Positions 44,996-57,600 of a DNA stretch of 64,000 bases are shown here, in pieces. The notes below the pieces were generated by a model. That model saw only the letters and a list, made by a program, of their open reading frames with translations, had not been told where the DNA came from and ran no database searches. The translations under genes were made by a program, and so were the position numbers. The stretch is from positions 572,815,469 to 572,879,468 of the forward strand of contig CM046876.1 of the NCBI GenBank assembly GCA_025667525.1, in the 5' to 3' direction. The stretch comes from Glebionis coronaria (taxonomy: Eukaryota; Streptophyta; Magnoliopsida; Asterales; Asteraceae). Every line of letters starts with the position of its first letter. The first letter of the stretch is position 1.

Positions 44996-47021
44996 GACCA
45001 TTTTAATGTCCTCATGCAATGCATTAGTTACAAAGCACGATTACACTTTTCATCATAATCAATCCATGTTGGCCTTTATTAAAGAGATAGAAAATTATAA
45101 ACATTCAAAGTAAAGAAATAAAAAACATACCTTTGGGTTTTGGAAATGTCATGGATGATCATCATCCTCAAGTTTTCACTTTCTCCAAACCAAGCTTAAA
45201 AACGAGATCATTGTTATTATAAGTTAGCCAACTAACACAAACTCATGTGGGCCAATTATTTACTTAGACTCCCTTATTCCTAGGTGTATCTCTTATATTT
45301 TATTGTTGTCTTGAATGATCACGAGGATGCATTTTTGACTTATTTCGATAGTTATTTAGGCTGAAAATAAAGTGGAACGATTTAATCAATAGTTAGCTAA
45401 AGGACAAAATCTTTTAAAACTGCTTCTCGGGACCTCAAAAAGTTCATATCTTGGCATAACTCGCTTCGCGATTTGAGACCTTTCTCGGACCGATATTTGG
45501 CAGCGACTTCATACTTCAAATCTTGAGAGACGTTCATGAAATAATGGTCTTCTCTTCGTAATAGGAATTTCTTCACTTGAAGTTTTGAGAGATTCTTCAT
45601 ATTTGGACCACGACTTCTTCATTTTTCTCCAATCTTTATTTTGGACTTTGATATACAACGATCCGCCTCCTTTTTGGACTTGGATCTATTTATCCTCATA
45701 CCTTGTTAGGGCCTTTTTGGATAGACTTCTCCATGATCTTTACGGGAGTATTTGCTTTTCGTCATGTGTCTCGATCCTTCATATTGATTTTCGATAAATG
45801 ATTCTTCACATCACTTTGGATCTTTAGCAACAAAATGTAGCCCTCATGCTGTTAGGGCCTTTTCGGACTCGCCAATCTTCGCATCCCGCTTCAATAAGTT
45901 ATGCCTTGGCTATGAACTCTAATCCATACCGAGCAACTTTTAAACAATCTTGGGCTAGAAGCTAAGTAACTTTTCAAATCGTACAACCTTATTTATTGCA
46001 TATAAATTTATTAGCAAGCGATGGGAGAATAGGCTTATAATTAACTCACATAAATTCACGAAAGGATACCAAACTTATAATTGACTCTATCATCTCTCGT
46101 TCTCCATAATTTAAAATCTCAAGGAATGAGACTCGTGGATGCTTAGCCTATTAAATCAAAGTTTTGGGTTTTCGAGTCGTCTATAGGATCTTGCAAACTC
46201 TTAGACTTTTTCAAGTTTAGAAATCGCATTTTAAAGTTCCCTTGATAAACAACTCTCTAGGATCAATTATAGGAACTTGCGAAAAGTTCTTGTTCTTAAC
46301 CCGTGAGAGTTAAGACTTTCGCGTTTTATAGCTCCCTATATAAAAGCCTAGCAAAACTTGACTTAAACATGTTAAGGATACTAGCTAGAGTAAACTTAGA
46401 TAAGTAAACTCGGGTTGAGTCAAAAGATTCACAACGTTTTGAAAATTAAAACCACTTTATTAAAATTTTATTCTAGCAAAGAAAGAAAATAACTATACAA
46501 AGGGAAAAACTAATAGGCCAAAATAGATCAAAAATTTGGAAAAATGTCGAAAAATTAATTTTCCGGTTAAAATGAGGACAAATACAAGGAAAAGACCACT
46601 TAACTTCGATAGAAGTCCCCCCTACACTTGAGATAAACATTGTCCTCAATGTTTAAGCATGTGGGAGTAAACTCCCCTACACTTAGGACATTGTGCACGT
46701 TATTTAAATCTCGCTAAGGAAAAGACAACTAACGAGATTCCTATTTTAATATTGGAAAATATAAAATAGTGAATCGAAAAGAGTTTAGGATAGAACCGGG
46801 AAGACGGAAACACGGAATCACGGGTCGTCAAAAATCATCAAGAGTGGATTATTGAGCGCTCGAATCCCTAAATATGAGAAGAGAGGAGAGGAAATAACAA
46901 ACACCAACGGGTCTCCCCTACACTTATGATAAAGAAAGCTAAAAGATAGATACATGGGTTGCCTCCCAAGAAGCGCTTGATTTTTGTTCACCGAGTCGTG
47001 AGCCTGACTCGACCTTGATTA
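44996..47021 (-). other. E5 3' internal non-coding region with the block conserved in E3
   Basis: 2 kb without a conserved frame, downstream of gag-protease on the minus strand. 45355-46385 aligns to 26148-27262 of E3. Shared landmarks include GCATTGC(A/G)TGAGG near the purine tract, two CCCTAACA...ATGAGG phrases (near 45697 and 45847), TTGAAGCGGGAYGCGAAGAT and CGCAAGTTCCTATAATTGAT. Confidence 0.75.
46617..46925 (-). promoter_or_regulatory. E5 internal purine-tract copies around a stem-loop
   Basis: Minus-strand AAGTGTAGGGG, identical to the core of the terminal tract, occurs three more times: plus coordinates 46617-46629, 46674-46684 and 46915-46925. Between the first two, 46635-46654 is the perfect stem-loop AAACATTG-AGGA-CAATGTTT, as in E3. 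Confidence 0.6.
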
Positions 47022-50000
47022 TCATAGGAAGAAGCATGAAAAACATCCACCGGGATCAAATACATACTTTTCGTCCATCAAATAGCACAAGCTTAAGGCG
47101 AACAAGGCAAGCCAAAGAAGAGTAGGCAAGGTTCCCTTAATCAAAGATGGAGCACGGTGGAAGCAAGGGTGTTGAGGTGCAAGCATATCTTCAAAAGTTC
47201 CAAAGATTTTTCCTTTTATTTCATCAGACGGATACTGAGATGGCTGAAGAATATCGATACCGGGGTCGAACACCTTTTCCTTTAGGGGAAAATAGCACTC
47301 AGGCTCAGCAGAATTTGAAGATGATCCGCGAAGAAAATGCACAACCTCGTCCTCAGAAGGTGGACAAAGAGGTGTTAAATCATACGTGTTGCGGATGTTG
47401 GTGTCGTCCGGTTGCTTCTCCTTTGAAAGAATTTTCTTTAAATCCGAAGTAGGATCAAGACCATAATCATCAAAGTCCAAAGGAGGTGCATCACTCTCAT
47501 GAGGGAAGTAAGTATTGAGGAAAGTAGAGAAGTCTTCCTCAAATGAGTAGTCATCCAAAGTAGGATTAAGCATAGTTGGCGGAGGATCTTCATCATGTGA
47601 AGAATCACTCGAAAGAGTATCTGCCTCATCAAAATCATCATATGTGGGCATGTCGGGATACTCGGAAGTAAAGTCATCATAATAATCCATATCTGAGCTA
47701 GAATCATCATCATAAGCATCAAATATCGGTGGAGAATCATATATGGGAGAAGGTTCCAAATTGGGGAGAGAATCATCCACATCATCTTGAAAAAGTGGAT
47801 TATCATTGCAAGAATCGAATAGAGGATTGTTGTAGACGACAAAATCATCAAGAACATTAATCATATTCGCTGATTCTCTTCCAAAGGATTTGCTTGTAAG
47901 CTTCCCCATTTCAAAAACTTGTGCATCATCCCCGACTCTTAAGATGAGCTCACATTTATCCACATCAATTAAAGCTCGGCCGGTTCTCAAAAATGGGCGT
48001 CCAAGTATTAACGGAATACGAGGGTCCATTTCATAGTCAACAATGACGAAGTCGACCGGAAAAGTGAATGTGCCAACTTTAATGAACACATCTTCGGCAA
48101 TACCAACGGGGTAAGCGAGAGTGTGATTGGCTAGCTCAAGAGTCATTTTGGTGGGTGTAAGGTCGGGAAATGGTAACTTTTTCCAAACACTTAAAGGCAT
48201 CAAATTAATACTTGCCCCGAGATCGGCTAAGGCAGTAAATTTGTCGGTTTGGTTAAAAGTACAAGGTAGCACAAAACGACAGGGATCTCCAAGTTTTTCC
48301 GGAAGTTCTTTAAGAAGGACGGCAGAACAATTTTCATTCAATCCAGTATTAACAAACTCGGCCATCTTCTCCTTCTTACTAAGCAATTCCTTAAACATCT
48401 TAACAAATTTAGGCATTTGTGCTAGAGCTTCGACAAGGGGAAAAGTGAAGGTCATTTCCGAAACTTTCTTCAAATAGTTTGACACTTGAATGTCATCCTT
48501 GGTGTGCATTTTGGCCTTGTCTAAGCGAGATGGATAAGGAATCTTGGGTTTATAGGTGGAAGGTGTAGGTGTAGTAGGTAAAGTTTGAGATGTTGAAGGT
48601 GGGGTTGGTGGAGGATTCTTGGTGGGTACTTCGTCATGACGAGGCGGAGACGGTAATGGTGTACTAATACTAGGTGTGGGAGGAGTAGGGATAAATGGTG
48701 GTGGAGGAGGTGTAGATGATGGGGGCGGGGTAGGTGGTCCTACTAAAGTAACTCCATTACGGGTAGTAATAGCACTCACATTCGCTCGCGGATTGGTGAC
48801 GGTGTTTGAAGGTAGAGAACTCGAAGTAGAGGGTTGAGTGGTGGGCAAGAAACTAGCCATCATATTCTTCAAATCATTCGTTTGATTGCTAAAGGAGGAT
48901 TGTATATTATCTCGAAGCTCGGATCTAATGTCATTCCCTTGCTTGATGATATCCCCTTTTAAATTGATAATTTGGCTCTGTAGATTCTTGATTTGCTCTC
49001 CTTGGGTTCTCATTAAGGCTTCAACATCTTGATTGATGGGTGGGGCTTGTTGAGCGGGTGGGTGATAAGGATTAGAAGCTCTAGGTGGGATTTGGTTTCT
49101 TCTATTGTAGTTGTTGTTGGGGTTTTGGTTTTGAGGAGAAAAACTAGGTGAAAGGTAGTTGTTGGACCGGTAACTTAGCAAATTTCTATCCCCTTGAGGT
49201 CGGGCTTGGTAATTTTCTGGTGAATAATTACCATAAGCCGCATACACGTTTTTCGGATTTCCTTGAGTAGAAGGAAAATCAGTGTATGAGTGTGGACCGC
49301 CGCATGTCTCACAAGGATTGGCTACCGCTTTAACTTGTTGTTGGTTTGTAGCGAGGAGCAAGATATTTTTGTTCATTTCGGCCATCATGCGGGTGAATTC
49401 GGTCATATCAGGGTTTGCTGAAGTAGAAGAAACATTGACTCTCGGGTTGTTCCTTGAAGAAGCGGAGGAATCCCAGTTTTTGTGATGAGTAGTCATGTTC
49501 TCAATAAGCTCTCTACACTCCTCGGGTCTTCTTTTCATAAATGTGCCACCGGCGGCTGCATTAATCGTATCATGATCACGAAAAGTCAAACCGTTGTAGA
49601 AAGTATCAATTAAGGTCACAGGGAGCATGTTGTGGTTTGGACATCGATCGATTAAGACATTATATCTTTCCCAAGCATCAAAGAGAGATTCATCGGGTTC
49701 TTGCATGAAACCGCTGATTTGATTGCGAAGGCTCGTGACCATGGATGGTGGAAAGTAGCGCGACAAAAAGCGTTGAGTCATGTCATCCCAAGTATGAATT
49801 GAGATCTTTGGAAGACGATCAAACCATTTCTCGGCGGGGTGTGATAAAGTATGTGGAAAGAGTTGAAGGCGAAGAACATCCATTGTGGCACCGGGCAACT
49901 TCATGCTTTGAGTGATAGTAATGAATTTGTCGAGGTGTTTGTTGGAATCATCATCAGGCATTCCGGCGAATGGATTAGTTTGCACTTGTTGGATCATGTG

Positions 50001-50285
50001 ATGCTTCAACGAAAACTCCGGAGCCGTGATTTGCATCGACGCAATCGGTCCTCCTCGTCCAAACATGGTAGGTTGACAAAGCTCCTCTATTGTCCGAAGG
50101 TTGGGCTGTGGAAGAACATTGTTGTTGTTATTGTTGAGGTGCGGTGGATTATTGTTGTTGTTCACACCTGCCATACCTAAATCTTCACGAGTCTCGGGCT
50201 CTTGATAAGTAGAAGATCTAGTACGCACACACCTGCGAAAGCAAAAGAAAATAATACCAAACACAAAGAGAATATATATACACAA
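47022..50285 (-). CDS. E5 Gag-protease polyprotein (1,087 codons), with an altered zinc knuckle
   Basis: Uninterrupted frame. Domains in order: Gag core (LQLFPHTLSHPAEKWF, AWERYNVLIDRCPNHN, IDTFYNGLT, AAAGGTF); knuckle C325-x2-C328-x3-H332-x4-F337, where the fourth ligand Cys is replaced by Phe (codon TTT at 49277-49275); Asn/Gln-rich stretch; coiled coil (about residues 425-480); Pro-rich linker (PPPSSTPPPPPF); protease with D688 in DLGAS followed by LILGRPF; very acidic tail; and VFDPG at 1005 and 1075 flanking a hydrophobic run (about 1053-1070, LPTLLWLALFALSLCYLM). The first 17 codons precede a good splice acceptor (TTTCGCAG ending at 50233 on the minus strand), so the natural start may be downstream, possibly MAGVNNNN. 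There is no reverse transcriptase or integrase. It is related to E3 Gag-protease. Confidence 0.88.
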   Translation of the reverse strand: MCIYILFVFGIIFFCFRRCVRTRSSTYQEPETREDLGMAGVNNNNNPPHLNNNNNNVLPQPNLRTIEELCQPTMFGRGGPIASMQITAPEFSLKHHMIQQVQTNPFAGMPDDDSNKHLDKFITITQSMKLPGATMDVLRLQLFPHTLSHPAEKWFDRLPKISIHTWDDMTQRFLSRYFPPSMVTSLRNQISGFMQEPDESLFDAWERYNVLIDRCPNHNMLPVTLIDTFYNGLTFRDHDTINAAAGGTFMKRRPEECRELIENMTTHHKNWDSSASSRNNPRVNVSSTSANPDMTEFTRMMAEMNKNILLLATNQQQVKAVANPCETCGGPHSYTDFPSTQGNPKNVYAAYGNYSPENYQARPQGDRNLLSYRSNNYLSPSFSPQNQNPNNNYNRRNQIPPRASNPYHPPAQQAPPINQDVEALMRTQGEQIKNLQSQIINLKGDIIKQGNDIRSELRDNIQSSFSNQTNDLKNMMASFLPTTQPSTSSSLPSNTVTNPRANVSAITTRNGVTLVGPPTPPPSSTPPPPPFIPTPPTPSISTPLPSPPRHDEVPTKNPPPTPPSTSQTLPTTPTPSTYKPKIPYPSRLDKAKMHTKDDIQVSNYLKKVSEMTFTFPLVEALAQMPKFVKMFKELLSKKEKMAEFVNTGLNENCSAVLLKELPEKLGDPCRFVLPCTFNQTDKFTALADLGASINLMPLSVWKKLPFPDLTPTKMTLELANHTLAYPVGIAEDVFIKVGTFTFPVDFVIVDYEMDPRIPLILGRPFLRTGRALIDVDKCELILRVGDDAQVFEMGKLTSKSFGRESANMINVLDDFVVYNNPLFDSCNDNPLFQDDVDDSLPNLEPSPIYDSPPIFDAYDDDSSSDMDYYDDFTSEYPDMPTYDDFDEADTLSSDSSHDEDPPPTMLNPTLDDYSFEEDFSTFLNTYFPHESDAPPLDFDDYGLDPTSDLKKILSKEKQPDDTNIRNTYDLTPLCPPSEDEVVHFLRGSSSNSAEPECYFPLKEKVFDPGIDILQPSQYPSDEIKGKIFGTFEDMLAPQHPCFHRAPSLIKGTLPTLLWLALFALSLCYLMDEKYVFDPGGCFSCFFL

Positions 50286-50467
50286 TAAAAATAAAATCTT
50301 TTTGGATTTTTGAAATTTTTTAATTTTTATGGATTTTTAACAATTTTTAATTATTTTTTTTTTTGGATTTTTGAAATTTTTAAGCAAGAAAAATAACACT
50401 CACGAATGAACGGATCCCAAAAAGCAACGCGTCTCTCACAGAAAACCGTTAATCTTTACGAAAAGAG
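50286..50467 (-). other. E5 untranslated leader
   Basis: Short AT-rich leader between the primer site and the gag-protease frame, with T/A homopolymer runs (about 50350). It contains the pyrimidine-rich side of the acceptor noted for the CDS. Confidence 0.45.
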
Positions 50468-50482
50468 CCGGCAGCGGCGCCA
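50468..50482 (-). promoter_or_regulatory. E5 primer binding site (tRNA-Asp type)
   Basis: The minus strand reads TGGCGCCGCTGCCGG, the same variant as in E3, three to four bases after the LTR end. Confidence 0.8.
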
Positions 50483-50485
50483 TTT

Positions 50486-52451
50486 TAATGTTAGGTTTTT
50501 GCCAAGTAAGAAAATTAAGTTCGTTGAAGTGGTCTAATCGAATTGATCCTGGTTAACTATGCGACTCAACTGTTTTTGGTGAAAAAGAATATTTTTGGTT
50601 GTTTTAAAATAAATGTGCAAGACGTAAATGAAAATGACGTTAATTTAAATCTAACTCTAATTTAAAATAAATGACAAGAATTTAAAACGTGACGAGAAAT
50701 TAAAAGGGCACTTAAAGTAAATAACGCAAACTTAAAACTAACCTAAAGGCAAACTTAAAACGCAACTAAAACTTAAACTAAGGCAAGGCTTAAAATAAAT
50801 CTAAGGCAAGTAAACTTAAAGTGCGACTAAGTAAAAAGGCGGGAAAAGTAAAGCATAAAAATTAAAACTTAAAAACTGAAACTAAAAGAACCTGAAAGCA
50901 GATCATTCGGAATAATCCTTCGTTCGGAATAATCACTCATCCGAATGTCACCTTCGTTCGGAATGATTCTTCTTCACTCGGAATATTTACCAAAACCCTT
51001 GATCCGGAATAAAATGTTCACCCGGAATAAAACCTTGATCCGGAATAAATTTTTTATTCGGAATATGTCACTTATCCGGAATAAATCCTTCACTCGGAAT
51101 ATAAGCCTTGATCCGGAATGTTCACTTGGTTCGGAATATGAAGCTTGGTTCGGAATGTTTTGCTGATCCGGAATAAAGTATTGATTCGGAATATATTCCG
51201 AATGAACTCAAACTCCTTGATTCGGAAGATGTTCCGAATGAACACACCTTGATCCGGAAGAAATTTGATTCGGAATATTTCACAACAACTCCTTTATTCG
51301 GAATGTTCCGAATGAACAGCTGATCCGGAATGTTGAATCTTCCGAATGAAGACCTTGATCCGGAATGTTTGAAGTTCCGAATGAATCACCTTCATTCGGA
51401 ATAATAAATGTTCCAGATGAACAAACTTTGGATCGGAATGTTCCGGATGAACTCCCTTGACTCAGCATATTCTGCTTTGTTCGGAACAATCACAACAACA
51501 CCTTGATTCGGAACAAATGCTTGATTCGGAATACCTGGGCAAACACAGTAACAGCGAAGAACAAGGAGAACAAAAAGTAATACGGATCTAAACAAAATTA
51601 ATCAAAATCAAACAAAAGATTAAATCAAACTAACCAAATAACATCTACTAATCATAAACTAACAATCCAAAACAATCAAACTAACAATAATAATCAGAAT
51701 AATCAAAACCCACTTTAATCAAATCAATAAAACATCAAAAACATGAACATAAACAATAAAGCATAAAGATTAAGATCAAACAAGAAAGGAAGATAGGAGA
51801 TCAAACAATAAAAGTAAAGATTGACAATAATTAAAAGGAAACTTACTTGAAATTAAAGGTATTTAAGGTGCAAGACAAGTATTTAAATTTGACAATTAAG
51901 TAAATGACATGTATTTAAATGTGAAAGGAAATGAAAATGGAAGAACTAGTGTCACTCTAGCCAACAAAAACAAATGGAATGAAAATGGATCCTATTTATA
52001 GGAGGATTAGGGAGGTGCTTAGGAAGCTTCCTCCCCTCTTTCTTCTTTCTTTAATTGCATCATTAAGTCCTTAATCTTCTTAGTGCTTCGACTTTAATGA
52101 CTTTGTCTCAGGATTTCTTTAAACTCGTCTTTGAATTTCTTCATAAATAAGACTTGAGTTCTTCGGCTTTAAGTAAACTTCTGTCTTTTGACTTTTTCTT
52201 CGATATTTCAGAATTGGTCTTGGACTTCCGTTCTTTTTGCACTCTTGATTTCTTGACTTCGTCTTTTGTCTTTTTCTTCGATAAAAGCCCGTGAATGCCC
52301 GTGTTTTCTCCCTTTTACACATTTTCATTCTAAATCACAACAAAAACACAAACCACGCATAATTCCGACATTTATGACATAAAATACACGTTTTGGCTCG
52401 GTTATTATTGTAGTTAAGTGGTAAAAAGGATGGGTGTTTACACACCTATCA
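50486..52451 (-). repeat. E5 5' LTR (right copy, 1,966 bp)
   Basis: Direct repeat of 43011-44981. The motif array is at about 50898-51530 and the TATA box at 51992-52000. A small indel near 52205 distinguishes it from the left copy. Confidence 0.92.
51992..52000 (-). promoter_or_regulatory. TATA box of the E5 5' LTR
   Basis: Minus-strand TATAAATAG. As the 5' LTR copy it would drive the gag-protease transcript. Confidence 0.55.
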
Positions 52452-52456
52452 GACAC
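52452..52456. repeat. E5 target-site duplication, right copy (GACAC)
   Basis: Exact partner of 43006-43010. E4 internal sequence resumes here. Confidence 0.9.
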
Positions 52457-52837
52457 CATTCGTATCACCCATGTATACGAAAGTTCTCCTTCAGTCTAAG
52501 GATAAGATCCAATCCGATAACGCACTTACCTCGAACAGATGCGAGTTAAACATGATTCTGATTATGGACAATGAACAACACACCAAGCTACGATTGGTCG
52601 TCATTCATATCAGATTATATACAACGATGTTCAGGCTCCTGAATATTTTTAGCATGGTTTTCCATCAGGAAAATCTGTACAAACTATGTATGCGTTACAA
52701 GCACGTGTTTGTTACTCCATGGCTGCGAAGATTTTCAGCTATTATTGATGACACAACTTTTGAGGTTCCTTATTCTTAAACAGCTGATTATTTTAAAAAA
52801 TTTCCGATATAAATTCCAGAAGAACCTTCAAGGAGGA

Positions 52838-53000
52838 GGGCGGTAACATGAGATTATGTGTCGACTACCGTCGATTTAAACAAATTACCATTCATGACCG
52901 TTATTCCCTCCACGTATTGAAAATGGGTTGGATCAACTTTAGGGTGCTAACCACTTTTCCAAGATCGACTTATGATCATCCTGCCAGCATTGACGAGTAA
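52838..53000 (+). pseudogene. E4 reverse transcriptase remnant
   Basis: The + strand reads GGNMRLCVDYRRFKQITIHDRYSLHVLK, the RT block usually written DGSMRMCVDYRxLNxxTxxxRYPLPxID, followed by a degraded version of the F-S-K-I-D-L block and stops. The catalytic YxDD region further on cannot be read. Presence of this block shows E4 was once a coding Ty3/gypsy element. Confidence 0.7.
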
Positions 53001-54608
53001 AAGAGCAGGATATTTCTATGACTGCTAATTATACACGACTTGCTCATGCTAAATTCATGATTTGTTTTAGCCTTATAAATACTCCAGCAGCATTATGGAC
53101 TTAATAAATTGAGTTCCACGAACTCATAAACAAATTAATCAGTATTTTCATCAAATGACAACATGACCTTCTCTAAGTCTAGAGAAGGGCACGATGACCA
53201 TATTCGCACAATGTTGCAAATTCTATGACAGAATAAATTTCACCACGAAATTCTTCCAGTATGAATTTTGGTTGATTACAGTGACATGCTGAATCACATT
53301 GTTTCTCACGGCTAGTCTTACCACGACTAAGCTTACACATAAACGAGAGAATCCTACACTATATTATGTGTTCTAGAAGATCCTACGCTAATAGAAGTCT
53401 AATTGTAGAGACTCATGGTTTTCTAAACTTCTATGTATCCAGTTCTAGGGAATAAGATGTAGTTATGTTCATATCTAATTTCCTGACATACCATCAGGTT
53501 AAGATAGAACACCTACATACTAGTAGCTATCTCCACCGGGAACAATTTCCGAATGGAAATGGTACAGTAACTCCATGGAATTGTCAGCAGTTTGACCATC
53601 TGCAAAATCCTTGCATCCGCAAAGATTTCACAGTAGTAGAATTTTAGATATTTCAGCCAAAGATCGTACGATCACTTGGCCTCTTTCGGCTATCAAATCA
53701 GATTTCGGCTGACGTTCGGATTCATTATTACGATCACGCCTTTAGCCAATTTCATGATTTGCTTCTGCATTCACGTTCATGAACTATTCACGTTCATGAT
53801 CGCATTCTAGCTTACGATTTAACTCCCACTTTCGTTCCAAAAAGTTTATAGAGAACGTGGGAGACCAGAATCAAGTTTAATAAACTTTCCATCCTCAGAC
53901 AGACGTTCCACGTCACATTTCACGTCTTACCTCATACCGTTTAGCATTATCATCAGTTATTCTATGTTCACGATATGTTTCACATGTCATGTACACTCCA
54001 CGTTTCACATATCACGTTCTCGATATGTTACACGTATCATTATTCATCATATGCTTCTTATATTACACTCATCATATCTCCACGTATCACGTTCACAATC
54101 GTTCACGTATCACGTTCACAATTGTTCACGTACTACGTTTCAGTATGTCTCGTGCATCATTGCTCAGACGTTATTAATGTCAGATATTTTGGGTTATTTT
54201 ATATCATAACGTTTCATTTACACCTGCACATTAATTCTTTTCCACTCGATCAGATTCATGCTGATCTATCTTATATTGATGAACAAGAAACTTTCTGTAT
54301 CGTCAACCAAAAGTCATGAAGAATAATATTGTTATTTCCGCCAAGACCGTTTAGAGGACCGTTCTGGGCGGGAAGCCACTTGGAACGGAGGAGTACATCC
54401 GGACTTCTAATCCGTTTTCTCTTATCAATTAGATATGTTCTTTCAGTCACGTTACGTTCCATGTCCTTTCAAGACATGTCACGTTCCACGTTCCTTTCTA
54501 CCATGTCACCTTCAGGTCCTTTTATCTTACATACCCTCTCAGTTTGATTCGGGTATGTTTCTCTTTCATTTTACTTTATCTATAATTCGGGGACGAATTA
54601 TTCTTTTC
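53001..54608 (+). mobile_element. E4 internal region right of E5, degenerate
   Basis: Further decayed pol without readable domains. 53770-54140 is rich in CACGTT/CACGTATCA words, including a ~20-bp repeat (TTCACGTATCACGTTCACAA) copied two to three times around 54085-54140. Confidence 0.5.
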
Positions 54609-54621
54609 AGGGGGGAAGAGT
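54609..54621 (+). promoter_or_regulatory. E4 polypurine tract
   Basis: AGGGGGGAAGAGT precedes the 3' LTR start TGTAAACCCGC. Confidence 0.8.
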
Positions 54622-57600
54622 TGTAAACCCGCATGCTTTTACCATGAACAGTACACTAATAATCGTACGTACAAGATTAAAATTTTCCCTATATAACATG
54701 AACACGTGTCACGAATATTAATTACAAGAATTACGTACGTGTTATTACACGATAAGTATTAAGTACGTGTTAATACACGATAATTATTATCAGCAATAAT
54801 TATAATCATGAACATGAAATCATTAACGTAAGAATCACGAACATATAATTACGTATTTACGTATATTATTAATACAATTAATATCGTTATGTACAAGTAC
54901 TTAAAACACGAACATTTAATAATAACACGTAATCACGAACACATGGACACACAATATTTAGACACAAGGAAAAGCTTCGGTTTTCTCTTAGTGGGCCCCA
55001 TTAGCCGCGACACAAGGAGAAGAGAAAGGACTAACCCATTTGATTTTTAGTAAGAAACAAATAAAGGAAAACATTATTCACTTTACAGAAGATTTTCAAG
55101 AATCTAAAAACCCTAAATCTTTTATCTCTCTCTCTCTTGGCCGGCGGCATCATCATCACAAGAGGGTGGTTGTTTGATTTTTGTTTAAGAAATCCTACGA
55201 GTGTGTTCGTGTATTCATTATCCATTCATTCCACGTGTTTTGGTAATCCGAAAACCTTTCTTTTTAATTCTTTTTATATAATTAGTAGCATATGATCATG
55301 GAATAATAAAAACAAGATTAAATAACATGTTAAGATCATGGTGGGTAAGATAGTTAAGGGTGTTTTCGGGTTTGTTTGTTCGGCCGCCACACAAACCGAG
55401 AACCACAAGGCTCTCGGCGTCGTTGGTTCGCACACCAACCGAGACCCATGTCTCGGTGTGGTGTTGTGGTTCGGTCGGCAGCAGGTACAAGGCACCCCGA
55501 CTTGCGTCGGGGTTGTCCTTGTGGTTATATGGGTCTCGGAAGCAACACAGCCCAACCACCGGCTTAAGCCGGTGGCTATTTTAGGAAACCAGGGGGAACT
55601 CAACGCAGGCAGGAGGAACCACCGGCAACTGCCGGTGGGAACCTGGTGTTAGCGGCTAGCCGAGAGGCAAAGACCACCGGCAGCAGCCGGTGGCAATGTC
55701 ACGAAAGCAGGGGCAACCGGCCCAGCCGGGTTGCCACTATTTTTAGGGGTGTTAGGTTCACGGGTTTCACGGGTCCGGTTCGCGACATGTTTAAAATAAT
55801 ACACGGGTTCGGTTCACGAATATTTTTACAAGCCTAATTAATTTTACAAGTATATTTATTTTACAAGTTAGCTAAATTAATTTAACATGACACATAATTA
55901 ATTTAATTAAAACATGAACTTAGGTTAATTATTATTATTTAATAATACATGTTTTAGCCTAAGTATTTATTTATTTGTTTATTTTACACTATAGTATTAA
56001 TTAATTATTAAACTATGGCATATAATTAATTAATAATCATGACTTAGGTTATATTAATATGAATATTAATACATGCTTAACCTAAGTATTTTATACACTT
56101 TAATTTAATTAAATCATGCTTATATTTAATTAAATCATATAACCTATTGTTTATTTAATTAACATGTATTATTAATAAACTATATTATTAATCACATGAC
56201 TTAGAATATTTAATCAGTAAAACTAAGCTTATATTAATATCTTATTAATCCAGCTTATTTCTAAATATGGAAACTCTCTATTTCAGGAAACTTACTATTT
56301 TTGGAAACTTTCTATTTTTAGAAACTTATCTATTCTAAGAAGTTAATCTATTTTTGGAAACTTTCTATTTTAGGAAACCTGCTATTTTTAGGAAGTTACT
56401 TATTATTACACTACAAGTATAATAATACAAGAATATCAGTTAATACTTAGTCAGAGTACTTAAAACACATGGTGAATACAGGATACTATTAAAATCAGTA
56501 AAACATATATGATAAATACATGATAATATTAAAATTAGTAAAACAAGACTAAAACATATAAAACAAGTTAAGACATACTATAATAAGTTACGTACGCAGT
56601 AAACGGAATAATTATACATGTACCCTTTTACGTAGCATTAGTGAGATCGGAGTAGGACTTCCTTTCGTTCGTCTTTTCCGTTCACTGGACACAAGGTACA
56701 AATTCTCCGTCCTTCAGTATGGACAATCTTTCCTTATTAGGATTCCCCGTATGTAGCCAACTGTTTTCCCAGTATATGTTTTATATGTTTTGATCTGCTT
56801 ATGTTTAGTTTTAAATGCCTAAGCCATATACATGCATGACCAGTTCCACCTAGTTATGGAGGTACCATAACCATAACACTGGGGGCACCAGTGTTATGAC
56901 TTCACCACGACGGAGTGATAGCTCGCGGCGTCCCTGTCAGCTTTTGGCCATATTATTATATTATCATGTGGGGCATATGGGTGCATCCTAGGTTACATGT
57001 TTTAGCAGATTATTCAGGTGAATGAGGTGTGTGCCTTGCATCCTTCACAAGGAGCTGATCCCTCCTACCCAGACTTAAATTAATTAGAGGCAACCCCTCT
57101 AATTGCATGATGAGGTCACCCCTCTAAGTATTCATGCACGTTGATACTTCATGACCTATATTGGCTTAATGGTTAACATGTTAAACAGTTTTCATAAGAT
57201 AAACATAAGGCTTTTCAAACTAATAAACCAGTTTTACCAAGTTATACCAGGTTTTCTAGGACTTATACATTTCCGTTGCTATTAAGTCTTTGTTATGTTT
57301 AGTCACTCATGTTATGTCGTACATCCGTGCACTGAGCGTTTTTCTCAGCCGTTACTTTCCTTTCCATGTCCCAAAACGGCAGGTACCCAAGGACAGACTC
57401 GAGCATTTGGAGGACGTGCATAGGATGGAATCTGCCATAGACTTCTTCTCCTTTTTGACTTCATATACTTATGCTTGTTTTGTCATTTCTCATTTCCTTT
57501 ACTTTATTTATGTTATGGGCTTATGTTCGGGAACCTATGCTTGATTCCGGTTTTCCATATGGTCATGTATGTTTTACTACATATTACCTTGCATGCTTTG

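Larger units (their letters stand above)
43011..52451 (-). mobile_element. E5: Athila-like gag-protease-only LTR retrotransposon, minus strand
   Basis: LTRs of about 1.97 kb, exact TSD GACAC, tRNA-Asp-type primer site and purine tract outline a complete 9.4-kb element inserted in E4. One uninterrupted gag-protease ORF is present and no reverse transcriptase or integrase. By-eye LTR differences number about 30, more than in E3. The LTRs are unrelated to those of E3 except for a motif array, but the internal 3' non-coding block is clearly homologous. Confidence 0.93.

Noticed and set aside
47147..47857. ORFs opposite the E5 gag-protease tail, including a Met/Leu/Ile-rich one that looks like a membrane protein
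   Set aside because: Antisense or frame-shifted shadows of the acidic GAT/GAC-rich coding region.
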